Source: Proteobacteria bacterium UBA1148 (GTDB lineage Bacteria > Pseudomonadota > Gammaproteobacteria > Steroidobacterales > Rariloculaceae). Taken from it: DNA of 12,738 nt. Position numbers and translations under genes: made by a program. Location: the NCBI GenBank assembly GCA_002311835.1, contig DBZY01000091.1, positions 3,478-16,215 on the forward strand. Reading direction: 5' to 3'. Below, in pieces: positions 6,569-12,738 of the stretch; position 1 is the first letter of the stretch, and each line of letters begins with the position of its first letter. The notes beneath the pieces are model-generated. The model made no database searches and was not told where the DNA came from. It saw only the letters and a list, made by a program, of their open reading frames with translations.

Positions 6569-6781
6569 ATGACAGTGCAGAATAGGTCGCGCGGGTGGAT
6601 TGTGGTTGTGTACCTGGGGCTCTTGGCGTTCGTCATTCCTTGGTACTGGCCAGCTGATGATATGCGCCACGCCTACGGGTTACCGCTTTGGGTCATCGCG
6701 ACGCTGGTCGCGTTGCTACTCACCTCGGTGTTTACTGCCTGGGTTTTTCTAAGTTGGCCAGAAGATGACAGCGACGGATGA
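6569..6781 (+). CDS. DUF3311-like small membrane protein, symporter partner
   Basis: A 70-aa protein with two predicted membrane helices (about 9-28 and 41-63) and an acidic tail. The first helix region contains VIPWYWP, a pattern seen in DUF3311 proteins, which are commonly encoded directly before sodium:solute symporters of the monocarboxylate transport type. Its last bases overlap the symporter start as ATGA, so the two are translationally coupled and probably form a complex. The start could be the ATG at 6569 or an in-frame TTG at 6563; GGGGA at 6554-6558 lies 10 nt before the ATG and 4 nt before the TTG. I chose the ATG. The role of these small partners is not well established. Confidence 0.75.
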   Translation: MTVQNRSRGWIVVVYLGLLAFVIPWYWPADDMRHAYGLPLWVIATLVALLLTSVFTAWVFLSWPEDDSDG

Positions 6782-8256
6782 CTAACCTCTTGCCCTTCGG
6801 GTTTGGTGCGTGGGCTTTTATCACGCTTTACATTGTCTCGCTCCTGTTTCTTGGTTGGGCAGGATTGGCTGCTCGGAAGGAAGATACGCTGCAGGATTTC
6901 TACCTGGGCGGGCGTGGATTCGGTTTCAGCATACTGGTGTTGACGCTCTACGCGACTCAATACAGCGGTAACACTCTTTTTGGCGTTGCCGGTGCGACGT
7001 ACCGATTTGGTTTTGGATGGCTAATCGCCGTTCACTACATGTTAGCGATTGTCGTTTTTTATCTGGCGTTCGCACCGAAGTTGCACACGTTGTCTCATAA
7101 TCGAGGGTACGTCACGCCGGTGGATTATCTCAAGGATCGGTATCACTCCCAGGCCATCTCACTGATCAGCTCTATCGTGATGATTGTCGCTCTCAACAAT
7201 TACTTGTTGGCACAGCTTATGACCATGGGCCGCGCGCTCCAGGGGCTCGCAGGCTCATACGGTGATGAGGCATACAACTACGGCGTCATCGGGCTCGCGT
7301 TGATCATGCTGATTTATGGCACCTTGGGTGGTATCCGAGCTATCGCATGGACGGATGTTATTCAGGGTAGTGTTCTGATGATCGGTCTTTTCGTCCTGCT
7401 TGTTTTGTTATTCAACCAGTTTGGGCCGCTATCAGACGCGACGGAGCTCATTGCAGCATCGCCTGATGCTTTCAAAGTCGCCCGACCTGCTTCACCTATG
7501 CTACGTGAATGGCTGAGTTACGTTATCGTTCTCGGCATGGGCGGCGCACTTTACCCCCACGCTATTCAACGAATCTATGCGGCGAGATCGCGCCGTACTT
7601 TGAATCGAAGCCTGGCGACCATGGCGTTCTTCCCGTTCACGACGGCGCTAGTGGCTGTGATCGCGGGGATTTATGCGCTGGCTTACGTTCCGGGACTCGA
7701 GGGCGCTGAAACTGATCAGGTGCTAGCGAGGCTGTTACGAATCATTCAGGAGAATTCCTTGTTCGGTTATGCCGTAGTCGTATTGATCTTCAGTGCTGTG
7801 CTCGCTGCACTCATGTCAACGGCGGACTCCGCCATGTTGTCTATTTCGTCAATGTTTACGAAGGATATCTACGCTGTTCATGTGAATCCGGGTGCGAGCC
7901 AGTCAGAGCTCACGAAGATCGGTAAGCGCTGCTCGTGGATTGTTGTTGGGGTTCTGGTCGTGTTTGCTATTTTATTAAAGAATCAGGTCTCTCTTATTGC
8001 CTTAATCGATCGTAAATTCGATGTGCTGGTTCAACTGGCACCAGCGTTTATGCTAGGCATACACATGCCGTTCCTCAAGAGGCTTCCGGTTCTCATCGGG
8101 CTTGTGGCAGGGCTATTAATCGCCCTCGGACTTGCTTTTGGACCATTCCATTTTGTTGTAGCTGGTAAGGTCTGGGGGCTGCACCCTGGTCTTTATGGTT
8201 TAGTCGTCAATACCGTCATAGCAGTAGCGGGATCCACTCCGCGGGTTAGGGCCTGA
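6778..8256 (+). CDS. Sodium:solute symporter (SSS family), probable carboxylate importer
   Basis: A 492-aa inner-membrane protein with about 13 hydrophobic segments, the usual size for the family. Diagnostic features are FYLGGRGFGF (41-50), the conserved TLGGIRAIAWTDVIQG (182-197) and a late helix with STADSAMLSISS (347-358), whose Ser and Thr residues sit where SSS proteins bind the second sodium. With the DUF3311 partner it resembles monocarboxylate transporters such as rhizobial MctP. Divergent placement against the dioxygenase operon, with a shared operator, suggests that it imports the aromatic acid or a related carboxylate. Other possible substrates are lactate, pyruvate or short acids. 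No terminator is obvious after the stop. Confidence 0.85.
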   Translation: MTNLLPFGFGAWAFITLYIVSLLFLGWAGLAARKEDTLQDFYLGGRGFGFSILVLTLYATQYSGNTLFGVAGATYRFGFGWLIAVHYMLAIVVFYLAFAPKLHTLSHNRGYVTPVDYLKDRYHSQAISLISSIVMIVALNNYLLAQLMTMGRALQGLAGSYGDEAYNYGVIGLALIMLIYGTLGGIRAIAWTDVIQGSVLMIGLFVLLVLLFNQFGPLSDATELIAASPDAFKVARPASPMLREWLSYVIVLGMGGALYPHAIQRIYAARSRRTLNRSLATMAFFPFTTALVAVIAGIYALAYVPGLEGAETDQVLARLLRIIQENSLFGYAVVVLIFSAVLAALMSTADSAMLSISSMFTKDIYAVHVNPGASQSELTKIGKRCSWIVVGVLVVFAILLKNQVSLIALIDRKFDVLVQLAPAFMLGIHMPFLKRLPVLIGLVAGLLIALGLAFGPFHFVVAGKVWGLHPGLYGLVVNTVIAVAGSTPRVRA

Positions 8257-8289
8257 AAGCTTTATACCTAAGTCCTGCAGAGCTGCCAC

Positions 8290-8318
8290 TTGACGATGGC
8301 GTCGGAAATGCCTAGAAG
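8290..8318 (+). promoter_or_regulatory. Candidate sigma70 promoter for the cytochrome-propeller gene
   Basis: TTGACG (8290-8295, 5/6 match), a 17-nt spacer and TAGAAG (8313-8318, 4/6 match) lie 68 nt before the ATG at 8386. This would leave a leader of about 60 nt and make the gene a unit separate from the symporter operon. The 129-bp gap contains no other feature I can support. Confidence 0.4.
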
Positions 8319-8374
8319 AACTCGTAGATACAGAACTAAGGATCTCACTCAACCTTATTCGAGCTACCTCGAAA

Positions 8375-8380
8375 AGGGGG
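8375..8380 (+). promoter_or_regulatory. Ribosome binding site of the cytochrome-propeller gene
   Basis: AGGGGG lies 5 nt before the ATG at 8386 and selects it over in-frame upstream starts at 8290-8308 that would bury the signal peptide. Confidence 0.7.
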
Positions 8381-8385
8381 CACGT

Positions 8386-10488
8386 ATGAAGTCACAAGAG
8401 TTATTAAAGTCGTTGGTTAGCTTAGGTTTGGGAACAGTGCTTTGTTTGGGGTACTTTGTTGGGCCGTTGGCGACGGCACAGAGCTCTTTTCTGCAGGTTC
8501 CAAAGAGCAGCTTCCAGCGTTCGGAGGAGATCTATCACTTCTCGACTGCTGCTACGAGCGGCCCACGGCGCGGCGAGGAGATCTATTATTACAAATGTTG
8601 GATGTGTCACAACGACTACACCATTGCAGCAGGCACTCCCGCGCCGACTCTAGTTGGCATCTACGATCGATCGACATTACTCTCTGGGGAGCCGGTAAAT
8701 GACGAGACTCTCGCCGAGAAGATTCGTTCCGGCGGGCCCTTGATGCCGTCCTATCGACACACTATCACCGATGCGGACATTGCCGATTTACTGAGTTACC
8801 TGCGAGACGATCAATGTTGCTTTGACGGTGAGGAACCGCCGGCGAACCCTCGGTACCGGGCCACGTCGGATACGTTGATGAGGTTGCAGGAGCAACACAA
8901 CTTGCGGGGAGGGCCAACGGGTATCGTCGAATCCACCATCGGCTACCCGCTCGAAGGGATCGGGGTGCAGCTGATAGCTGGGGAGAACTCTATTCGAACC
9001 ACCGTGTACAGCGACGAAGAAGGGCGCTATGAATTTCCGGAGTTGCCGATGGGTTCATATACGTTGCGAGTTGCGCGGCCTCTGGAATTCAAACCTTACG
9101 AAAGGGGCTCCGTTCAGATCGGCCGGGCAACGCAGCTTGAAGATATTGTTCTCGAGCGAGTCACGGATTTAGAGCTGTTGCCACCCACGCCGGAGATTAT
9201 GGCTCAGCTCAGCGGAGTGGAGTGGATGATGAACCTTCCAGGTACGGGCCAGGAAAAACGGGTCTTTAGCCATGCGTGTGGGTTCGGGTGCCATTCCTAT
9301 CAGCAGGTTTTTCGCAATCGATATGACGAGGCTGGTTGGGCTCTGATAGTGGATCGCATGGTGAACTACATAGGATCGCCACTCACCATCCCTTTCGGGA
9401 CCTTGAGTGAGGTACCCGAAGACGAACGGAGGGGTCGCTCCGGTCTGCCCATGCGAGCTGAGATTGATATTCTCGTAAAGTGGTTGGCTAGGGTTAGGGG
9501 ACCAAACTCAGAAGATGCGCCGTTCGACGTTTTGCCGGGACCGCGTGGTGCAGCCACTCGAGTGATAGTGACAGAGTACGAGTTACCCCGTCTGCTACTC
9601 GCAGCACATGATGTGGCTGGAGATTCAAATGGCCATATCTGGTATACGCCCCATCGCAGCCCGTACATCGGTAAGTTGGACCCGATCACTGGGGTCGTAG
9701 AGGAGTACCGGGTTCCAGACACACCCGGCGCAATTCCTGGAACACACTCGATATGGGTGGATGAGAACGATGTCGTTTGGATGTCGGAGAACTGGGCGAG
9801 CACACTTACCAGCTTCGATCCGCGAACAGAGCAGTTTACCCAGGTCAAACTGGAAACCGGCAGACCCTATAATGCTCCAGGATTTGGCAACATGGCTTTA
9901 GCTGAAGACGGGTATGTCTGGAAAGTACTATCCGGTGCGATAAAAAAAATCGATCCCGTAACGGGTGAGTTCGTGGGCGTCTATCCGTTCGATCGCATTA
10001 CGAGCACTTATGGTAGTTTGATTAGCAGAGATGGAAACTTCTTCGCTGGAGGACTTTGGCCCGGTAATCTCATTGGGCTACTGGACACGCGGACGGGTGA
10101 GGTGCAGGAACTAGAAACGCGTTCTGTCTTGTCGAGCCCGGCCAAGGGGTACTTCAATGACGAGGGGAATGCTTGGTTCGGGGGCAGAGGCGGCGCGCTA
10201 ATAGAGGTGGATGTACCAACGCGCCGGACCAGGGAGTACTTCCCGCCGACGCAGTACGTCACTTTCTACGAGGCCCTGACGGACAAGAACGGAGAAGTCT
10301 GGGCCGGAGAGTTGCATGGGGGCCGATTTGCAAGACTAGATCCCGAAACGGAGCGGTGGACCGAGTACGTGTTGCCGGAGCCGTATGCGCATAATCGGAG
10401 GACCTGGATAGATAACGTCACCGATCCGGTAACCGTCTGGTATGTCGATCACAACGGGTACATGGTTCGCATCCAACCGTTGGAGTAG
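8386..10488 (+). CDS. Exported cytochrome c / carboxypeptidase-regulatory / Vgb-like propeller fusion
   Basis: A 700-aa exported multidomain protein. Residues 1-32 are a signal peptide (cleavage near LATAQ). Residues 60-142 form a class I cytochrome c-like domain with CWMCH (71-75) and a likely Met ligand in LMPSY (Met120). Residues 177-258 are a CarboxypepD_reg-like beta sandwich (GVQLIAGENSI... YEFPELPMGSYTLRV). Residues 285-372 carry a second heme-like segment, but its motif is CGFGCH (298-303), C-x3-CH rather than C-x2-CH, followed by an Arg-Tyr-Asp-x3-Gly-Trp segment. Residues about 395-697 are a Vgb (streptogramin lyase)-like propeller with repeats such as GHIWYTP, VVWMSE, YVWKV, NAWFGG and EVWAGE. 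It may be a periplasmic electron-transfer protein joined to a binding or catalytic propeller. The reaction is unknown. The gene converges with the next, with 6 nt between stops. Confidence 0.8.
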   Translation: MKSQELLKSLVSLGLGTVLCLGYFVGPLATAQSSFLQVPKSSFQRSEEIYHFSTAATSGPRRGEEIYYYKCWMCHNDYTIAAGTPAPTLVGIYDRSTLLSGEPVNDETLAEKIRSGGPLMPSYRHTITDADIADLLSYLRDDQCCFDGEEPPANPRYRATSDTLMRLQEQHNLRGGPTGIVESTIGYPLEGIGVQLIAGENSIRTTVYSDEEGRYEFPELPMGSYTLRVARPLEFKPYERGSVQIGRATQLEDIVLERVTDLELLPPTPEIMAQLSGVEWMMNLPGTGQEKRVFSHACGFGCHSYQQVFRNRYDEAGWALIVDRMVNYIGSPLTIPFGTLSEVPEDERRGRSGLPMRAEIDILVKWLARVRGPNSEDAPFDVLPGPRGAATRVIVTEYELPRLLLAAHDVAGDSNGHIWYTPHRSPYIGKLDPITGVVEEYRVPDTPGAIPGTHSIWVDENDVVWMSENWASTLTSFDPRTEQFTQVKLETGRPYNAPGFGNMALAEDGYVWKVLSGAIKKIDPVTGEFVGVYPFDRITSTYGSLISRDGNFFAGGLWPGNLIGLLDTRTGEVQELETRSVLSSPAKGYFNDEGNAWFGGRGGALIEVDVPTRRTREYFPPTQYVTFYEALTDKNGEVWAGELHGGRFARLDPETERWTEYVLPEPYAHNRRTWIDNVTDPVTVWYVDHNGYMVRIQPLE

Positions 10489-10494
10489 GGACTG

Positions 10495-10887
10495 TCAGGG
10501 TGGATTTGCAGTGAACCTCTGGCTAAGTGTCGAGCCATCTGGCAGGGCTATGGATACGTAGGCGGCCCCCGGACGTCCGTCCCTCATCGGGTGTACAACG
10601 ACCGTGACTTTATCACCAGGTTTGACCGTCGCACGGGTCCATCCAGCGCGGAACAGTTGGATGGGAGTGCTCATTTCGATGCTCCATTGCACGACCTCAC
10701 CGTCTACGTTCGGCACCATCATCTCGAGCCAAGAATGTGGGTTTGTGAGTTGCATCTCCTTGACGACTCCCGTCAGGGTCACCGTCTCATCGGTAAAGAA
10801 CTGGCCTGAGTGATGCGCTAAGGTGGGAGTGGACGCCACTGCGATCCATGCACTCAATAGAGTGAATTGATTCAATATTTTCATCAT
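10495..10887 (-). CDS. Secreted stand-alone DUF6152 protein
   Basis: A 130-aa exported protein corresponding to the N-terminal module of the two-domain proteins at 981-3054. Residues 1-24 are a signal peptide ending TLA, so the mature chain again should begin His-His-Ser. The core reads VTLTGVVKEMQLTNPHSWLEM (His51 in Asn-Pro-His), then VKPGDKVTVVVHPMRDGRPGAAYVSI. AGAGGA-type spacing supports the start: AGAGGA (10893-10898) lies 5 nt before the ATG at 10887; a second ATG follows immediately. It sits 32 nt downstream of the gene at 10920-11795 and is probably co-transcribed with it. There are no cysteines. Function is unknown. Confidence 0.82.
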   Translation of the reverse strand: MMKILNQFTLLSAWIAVASTPTLAHHSGQFFTDETVTLTGVVKEMQLTNPHSWLEMMVPNVDGEVVQWSIEMSTPIQLFRAGWTRATVKPGDKVTVVVHPMRDGRPGAAYVSIALPDGSTLSQRFTANPP

Positions 10888-10919
10888 TTCATTCCTCTCA
10901 ATGACGTGCTCGTTGAGTT

Positions 10920-11795
10920 CTACATCGAGCCAAATGCGGCAACATTCGGCGGATAAACTGCGTCTGGGTCGAACTCGAACCCCTCCGCGCCGAGCATCAT
11001 AGTGACCTTACCATCCACGACCGGATTTCGGTCGTTCTCCACGGCTTTGACATTGGCCATGTAGGCTTCGGGGTCCTCGAGTTTGTGGTAACGCCGGGTG
11101 ACGACCCAGGGCTCCGTGAACGCCACTGGATCTTCGATGGTTATCTGGTCTTCCAGTGTCGTGTCGTTGATCTTGCGAATGCGTTCAACGAAGTGCGCCT
11201 CACCACTGAAGACCATACCTGTGCGATCCAAAGCAATGCCACCTTTGACTGCAACTGTATCGATGACGAGCGTATCGCCTTCCCAATGTCCGATAGAATG
11301 ACCCTCCATAGTGGGTAACAGGAGGTCCTCATGCGGGTGGTTGCGGCCATCAGTATAGATATACCTGGCGTCCGGGCGCTCATGAATGATCCACACCTGT
11401 TCCGGCCTTACTACGAATTGCAACCCTCGAGCAGGCGCCATTATCCTCGGCACTCCTAAGCCATAGCCGAAACTCAGAGGATCAATGTAACGACCCTCCC
11501 AAACTACTTCCTCCAGAAACTTCTGATACCGCGCTTCCCACTCCGAATTAAAGGGCGGGTGGTTCCTTGGTTTGGCAGTAATGTTATTCGGATTACGCTG
11601 ACCTTGGCTCTGATCGAACAACGTGCCAGTGCCCAGCCAGATTCCACTCCAATCCGGTAGGGTCGCGAAAATCTCAATTTTCTCCTCCGGAGACATCTCT
11701 GCGGCAAACGTGTTCCAAGACCACCAGAAGGCTGTTAACAGTGCAGTGACCCAACCAAATGTCGTTATGTTTTTCTTTTTGCATCTAGTTCGCAT
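10920..11795 (-). CDS. Secreted GRWEGDT-type beta-domain protein
   Basis: A 291-aa exported protein. Residues 1-32 are a signal peptide with a basic start (MRTRCKKKN) and cleavage near FAA. The mature part has LPDWSGIWLGTG (46-57), GVPRIM (114-119), a YIYTDGRNHP segment (145-154), SIGHWEGDTLVIDT (167-180), HFVERI (201-206) and IEDPVAFTEPW (220-230). The order matches the C-terminal domain of the fused proteins at 981-3054, but the CIPQG cysteine and the C-terminal YNC are absent. Start choice: the frame opens at 11825, but the ATG at 11795 has a perfect GGAGG 5 nt upstream. It is first of two genes with the stand-alone DUF6152. Homologues occur as large paralogue families in genomes rich in secreted proteins. 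Function is unknown. Confidence 0.8.
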   Translation of the reverse strand: MRTRCKKKNITTFGWVTALLTAFWWSWNTFAAEMSPEEKIEIFATLPDWSGIWLGTGTLFDQSQGQRNPNNITAKPRNHPPFNSEWEARYQKFLEEVVWEGRYIDPLSFGYGLGVPRIMAPARGLQFVVRPEQVWIIHERPDARYIYTDGRNHPHEDLLLPTMEGHSIGHWEGDTLVIDTVAVKGGIALDRTGMVFSGEAHFVERIRKINDTTLEDQITIEDPVAFTEPWVVTRRYHKLEDPEAYMANVKAVENDRNPVVDGKVTMMLGAEGFEFDPDAVYPPNVAAFGSM

Positions 11796-11800
11796 GGAAA

Positions 11801-11805
11801 CCTCC
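11801..11805 (-). promoter_or_regulatory. Ribosome binding site GGAGG that decides the start at 11795
   Basis: GGAGG on the minus strand lies 5 nt before the ATG at 11795. Two in-frame ATGs further upstream (11807 and 11825) lack such a site. The 151-bp gap to the acyl-CoA synthetase stop must hold this operon's promoter if it has one; I saw no convincing -35/-10 pair. Confidence 0.75.
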
Positions 11806-11946
11806 ATCGAAATCTCACAACCCATCGAAGAACTGACCGCTCTTTGAGTTGGATTCTACCTTTATCAGCCCAAGAGATGGCTCGAAATCAGCTGAAATCT
11901 TTCCCGATTCATCCAGATCAGAGAACCGAATGTCTGCTTGTAGTTA

Positions 11947-12738
11947 CTAGAGGCTTTCAACCCGTTTCCGTAACACAAACTTCTGAATTTTACCCGTAGA
12001 AGTCTTCGGTAGCTCCGTAAAGACAACCGTTTTTGGGCACTTGAAGTGAGCCATATGCTCGCGGCAGAAACTAATGACTTCCTCCTCGGTTGCGGTTTGA
12101 TCGGTCTTCAGCGTTACGAACGCGCACGGGGTTTCTCCCCAGTGGTCGTCTGGGCGGGCCACAACCGCTGCTTCTAGTACCGCAGGATGTCTATACAGAA
12201 CTCCTTCTACCTCAATGGAGGAGATATTCTCGCCGCCCGAGATAATGACGTCTTTAGAGCGGTCACGAATCTCGACGTACCCATCAGGGTGTGTTACTCC
12301 AAGATCACCTGTATGGAAGAAACCGCCCTTGAACGATTCATCGGTTGCTTTCGGATTCTTTAGGTATCCCTTCATCACAACATTGCCACGGAACATCAGT
12401 TCACCCATGGTCTCTCCATCCGCAGGGACTGGTTTTAAGGTGTCTGGATTCGCTACAAAGAATTCTTCCTGAACCTGGTACTTGACGCCTTGTCTGGCTT
12501 TGAGCGCAGCTTGTTCTGCGGTTGGTCTCTCATCCCATTCTTCGTGCCAGTCACATACCGTGTTGGGTCCGTAGACTTCTGTGAGTCCATAAGCGTGGGT
12601 GATATCAAAGCCCATTGTCTCCATACGTTCTAGTACTGCGGCTGGTGGGGCAGCACCCGCCGTCATCATCTGAATTCGGTATTCGAGATCAAGCGATGCT
12701 GATTCGGGGGCGTTTAGCAACATATTCATGACAATCGG
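11947..12738 (-). CDS. AMP-forming acyl-CoA synthetase, C-terminal part (cut by window edge)
   Basis: The last 263 residues of an ANL-superfamily acyl-CoA synthetase. The frame stays open through the window edge, so the apparent ATG at 12729 is internal. Visible motifs are TAGAAPP, the adenylate-binding AYGLTE, GELMFRGNVVMKGYLKNP, the hinge region HTGDLG... YVEIRDRSKDVIISGGENIS, and near the end LPKTSTGKIQK with the catalytic Lys. The segment beginning KARQGVKYQ and the phrase RSKDVIISGGENIS suggest the subgroup that includes medium-chain fatty acyl-CoA ligases and the DmdB methylmercaptopropionate-CoA ligase. The acyl substrate cannot be set from this half. The expected reaction is acid + ATP + CoA to acyl-CoA + AMP + PPi. 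Tandem stops (TAG, TAA) end the gene. Confidence 0.9.
   Translation of the reverse strand, partial: PIVMNMLLNAPESASLDLEYRIQMMTAGAAPPAAVLERMETMGFDITHAYGLTEVYGPNTVCDWHEEWDERPTAEQAALKARQGVKYQVQEEFFVANPDTLKPVPADGETMGELMFRGNVVMKGYLKNPKATDESFKGGFFHTGDLGVTHPDGYVEIRDRSKDVIISGGENISSIEVEGVLYRHPAVLEAAVVARPDDHWGETPCAFVTLKTDQTATEEEVISFCREHMAHFKCPKTVVFTELPKTSTGKIQKFVLRKRVESL

Noticed and set aside
11884..11899. GAAATC direct repeat with a TCAGCTGA palindrome between the synthetase and the secreted gene
   Set aside because: Short, with imperfect symmetry, no regulator gene nearby and no promoter placed around it. Chance is likely.
1..12738. CRISPR arrays, tRNA or rRNA genes, insertion sequences, toxin-antitoxin or phage defence genes
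   Set aside because: I looked for regular spaced repeats, transposase or nuclease motifs, terminal inverted repeats and tRNA-like arms and saw none. A covariance-model scan would be needed to exclude small RNAs.

Overview
The window reads as chromosome from a Gram-negative, aerobic, free-living heterotroph, most likely a proteobacterium of gammaproteobacterial type. This is inferred from the exported proteins with signal peptides, a probable lipoprotein, c-type cytochrome motifs, a gentisate-type aromatic ring-cleavage operon, and DUF6152-type secreted proteins. I see no rRNA, tRNA, CRISPR array, insertion sequence or phage gene. Both ends cut through genes.

Layout. (1) 1-761, minus: N-terminal part of a secreted amidase-signature protein, running off the left edge. 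(2) 981-4060, plus: two tandemly duplicated secreted two-domain proteins (N-terminal DUF6152 plus a C-terminal 'GRWEGDTLVV' beta domain), followed 25 nt later by a secreted NHL beta-propeller resembling peptidyl-alpha-hydroxyglycine alpha-amidating lyase. (3) 4083-6473, minus: an operon of FAH-family hydrolase, gentisate 1,2-dioxygenase and MarR regulator. It diverges from 6569-8256, plus: a DUF3311 small membrane protein and a sodium:solute symporter. The 95-bp divergent gap holds two TATAAT boxes and a perfect 12-bp MarR-like palindrome. (4) 8386-10488, plus: a 700-aa exported fusion of cytochrome c, a carboxypeptidase-regulatory-like domain, a second possible heme site and a Vgb-like propeller. 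(5) 10495-11795, minus: a two-gene set encoding, as separate proteins, the two modules that are fused in block 2. (6) 11947-12738, minus: C-terminal half of an AMP-forming acyl-CoA synthetase, running off the right edge.

How the parts may work together. Block 3 is a coherent catabolic unit: the symporter with its small partner imports a carboxylate, the dioxygenase opens a gentisate-like ring, the FAH hydrolase cleaves the product, and the MarR protein probably controls both divergent transcripts through the palindrome. Blocks 2, 4 and 5 all encode exported proteins and share a theme of beta-propellers paired with DUF6152 and 'GRWEGDT' modules. All three DUF6152 proteins have a predicted mature N-terminus beginning His-His plus a conserved Asn-Pro-His, which suggests an N-terminal metal site. 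That, and the fused-versus-split arrangement, are the best leads to something undescribed. Their biochemical function cannot be read from sequence alone.
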